Shown here: piece after piece, positions 14,979-15,857 of the stretch
Layout: every line of letters starts with the position of its first letter
How positions within the stretch are numbered: the first letter of the stretch is position 1
DNA from: an uncultured Streptococcus sp.
GTDB lineage: Bacteria; Bacillota; Bacilli; Lactobacillales; Streptococcaceae
Reading direction: 5' to 3'
Assembly (NCBI GenBank): GCA_900755085.1
Contig: CAAEFF010000079.1
Coordinates: forward strand, 1 to 15,857
DNA: 15,857 nucleotides
Notes under the pieces: generated by a model
The model's database searches: none
What the model saw: only the letters and a program-made list of their open reading frames with translations
Told to the model about the DNA's origin: nothing
Position numbers and translations under genes: made by a program

Positions 14979-15036
14979 TGTAACATTTGTAATATATTCT
15001 ACAATAAACTGTAACATTTTGTGTGTATGATAGAAT
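14979..15036 (+). promoter_or_regulatory. Promoter region of the LysM gene with repeated TGTAAY motifs
   Basis: TGTAAC (14979), TGTAAT (14988) and TGTAAC (15010) precede candidate -10 boxes TATGAT (15026-15031) or TAGAAT (15031-15036). The last TGTAAC overlaps where the -35 should be, and no consensus -35 is present. TGTAAY is the half-site of the WalR/VicR response regulator that controls wall hydrolases in Firmicutes, but the spacings (9 and 22) are not the usual 11, so WalR control is only suggested. Confidence 0.4.
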
Positions 15037-15061
15037 TATGTTCGAAAGGAGAATAGAATTC

Positions 15062-15703
15062 ATGAACAGTAAAAAGTTCCAATGGACAGTCACTTCCCTA
15101 CTTTCAGCAGCATCACTTTTCATTTCTGGTATTGCTACAGTGAATGCTGAAACTTATCAAGTGAAGTCTGGAGATACTCTATCAAAAATTGCACTAGAAA
15201 ATAACACTTCAGTAGAAAATATTATTGCATCTAACAATCTGACAAATGAAGATTTGATCTATGCAGGACAAATTATTGAGTTAGGTGAGCGTTCAAAATC
15301 TATGATTGATAAAGTTGCTCCACAAGAGCAAGCAAAGCCCGCTGAAAGTGCACCTGCAGCAGCACAAACTGCTCAAAAACAAACAACTTATGCAGCAAAT
15401 GCTGCAGTGACTTCTGCACAATCAACAAATGGTGGAATTGTTCTATCAAATGGAAATACTGCTGGAGAACAAGGATCTTATGCGGCTGCTCGTATGGCTG
15501 AGATGACTGGCGTACCTGTTTCTACTTGGGAAACAATCATTGCCCGTGAATCAAATGGTCAAGTAAATGCAGCAAATGCTTCTGGTGCAAGTGGTTTGTT
15601 CCAAACAATGCCAGGTTGGGGTTCAACTGCAACAGTTGATGATCAGATCCAGGCAGCATATAATGCATACAGCTCACAAGGTTTATCAGCTTGGGGTTAT
15701 TAA
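15062..15703 (+). CDS. Secreted LysM protein with transglycosylase-like (SLT/Apf-type) C-terminal domain
   Basis: A 213-residue exported protein. The signal peptide (1-29) ends in VNA before Glu30. One LysM peptidoglycan-binding module follows (about 30-75, YQVKSGDTLSKIA). A low-complexity Ala/Gln/Thr linker runs to about 135. The C-terminal domain (138-213) contains IIARESNG with Glu163, then GASGLFQTMP (175-184), the pattern of lytic-transglycosylase-like domains, and ends in AWGY as in Apf/IsaA-type proteins. It is likely a wall-bound peptidoglycan hydrolase; activity is not shown. A close relative sits beside the ecf genes in S. mutans (SMU.2147c, from memory). The start at 15062 has AAAGGAG ten bases upstream; the in-frame GTG at 15023 lies in the promoter. 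Confidence 0.9.
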   Translation: MNSKKFQWTVTSLLSAASLFISGIATVNAETYQVKSGDTLSKIALENNTSVENIIASNNLTNEDLIYAGQIIELGERSKSMIDKVAPQEQAKPAESAPAAAQTAQKQTTYAANAAVTSAQSTNGGIVLSNGNTAGEQGSYAAARMAEMTGVPVSTWETIIARESNGQVNAANASGASGLFQTMPGWGSTATVDDQIQAAYNAYSSQGLSAWGY

Positions 15704-15709
15704 AAAAAT

Positions 15710-15748
15710 GAGGCTGGGACGAAAGTTCCAGCCTCTTAATTGTTTTTG
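15710..15748 (+). terminator. Terminator after the LysM gene, also the start of a streptococcal repeat
   Basis: GAGGCTGGGAC (15710-15720) pairs with GTTCCAGCCTC (15725-15735) around a GAAA tetraloop, with one G-U pair, followed by TTAATTGTTTTT. It begins 6 bases after the stop codon. The GAGGCTGGGAC hairpin recurs widely in streptococcal intergenic regions, to my recollection. Confidence 0.85.
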
Positions 15749-15857
15749 GATTATTGAGCAAGACGCAGTGGTTGAGTGGGCTCTACTAGGCTGATTTCAT
15801 CAGCTTTTACAGCCCTACTCAACTGTGCGGAGGTGGGACGACGAAATCAAATTCTAA
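15749..15857. repeat. Structured intergenic repeat, truncated by the window end
   Basis: No gene is visible. GTTGAGTGGGCT (15771-15782) pairs with AGCCCTACTCAAC (15811-15823) with one bulge, and a CGCA/TGCG pair extends the stem. Nested inside is GCTGAT-TTC-ATCAGC (15790-15804). The following GGAGGTGGGACGACGAAATC echoes the TGGGACGAAA of the preceding hairpin. I recall nearly identical stretches as multicopy intergenic sequence in oral streptococci; copy number here is untested. Confidence 0.6.

Noticed and set aside
15567..15794. Plus-strand reading frame running from the LysM gene into the repeat
   Set aside because: It is out of frame with the clear LysM protein, crosses a strong terminator, and has no recognisable features.
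1..15857. CRISPR array, defence island, prophage or tRNA genes
   Set aside because: No repeat-spacer pattern, phage or defence protein, or tRNA-like cloverleaf was found; apart from the IS30 end and the terminal repeat the region is core genome.

Overview
The window reads as a core chromosomal segment from a Streptococcus. The DNA is AT-rich and low-GC, and the gene content and order (yfhO-type gene, ABC-F ATPase, trpS, guaB, recF-yaaA, two M16 peptidase-like genes, a rodZ-like gene, pgsA, ecfA1-ecfA2-ecfT, then a LysM/transglycosylase-like secreted protein) match what I recall of the streptococcal region next to the replication origin. Two near-perfect parS palindromes, one inside yfhO and one inside ecfA1, independently support an origin-proximal position. 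I cannot name the species from sequence alone; the shape fits a viridans or mutans-type streptococcus.

Layout. At the left edge are the last 28 codons of an IS30-family transposase, followed by a bidirectional hairpin terminator. On the minus strand lie a YfhO-family polytopic membrane protein and, upstream of it, an ABC-F ATPase whose second ATPase domain looks catalytically degraded. Divergent from the ABC-F gene are trpS and guaB on the plus strand; the ABC-F/trpS intergenic region carries a regular array of four alternating 6-bp half-sites. guaB converges on the minus-strand yaaA-recF pair, and both units share one long stem-loop terminator. A divergent promoter region then starts a seven-gene plus-strand operon (about 8927 to 14904): a metal-site-less M16 protein, an HxxEH M16 protein, a short RodZ-like membrane HTH protein, PgsA, and the energising module of an ECF vitamin transporter. 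After a terminator comes a separately transcribed secreted LysM protein with an SLT/Apf-like C-terminal domain. The window ends inside a strongly structured intergenic repeat of a type I associate with streptococci.

How the genes fit together. The segment mixes information processing (trpS, recF, yaaA, ABC-F), purine synthesis (guaB), membrane phospholipid synthesis (pgsA), envelope work (yfhO, rodZ-like, LysM protein) and vitamin uptake (EcfAAT; no substrate-binding S component is present, consistent with a shared group II ECF module). If synteny with other streptococci holds, oriC lies beyond the left edge.

Four gene starts were moved from the longest reading frame to an internal start with a good ribosome binding site (ABC-F, trpS, first M16 gene, LysM gene). 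For the ABC-F gene, trpS and the LysM gene the upstream start codon falls within or beside promoter elements. I see no defence system, CRISPR array, tRNA or rRNA. The most interesting points are the paired parS sites, the helically phased operator-like array before trpS, the dyad over the guaB -35 box, the degraded second ABC-F domain, and the structured terminal repeat.
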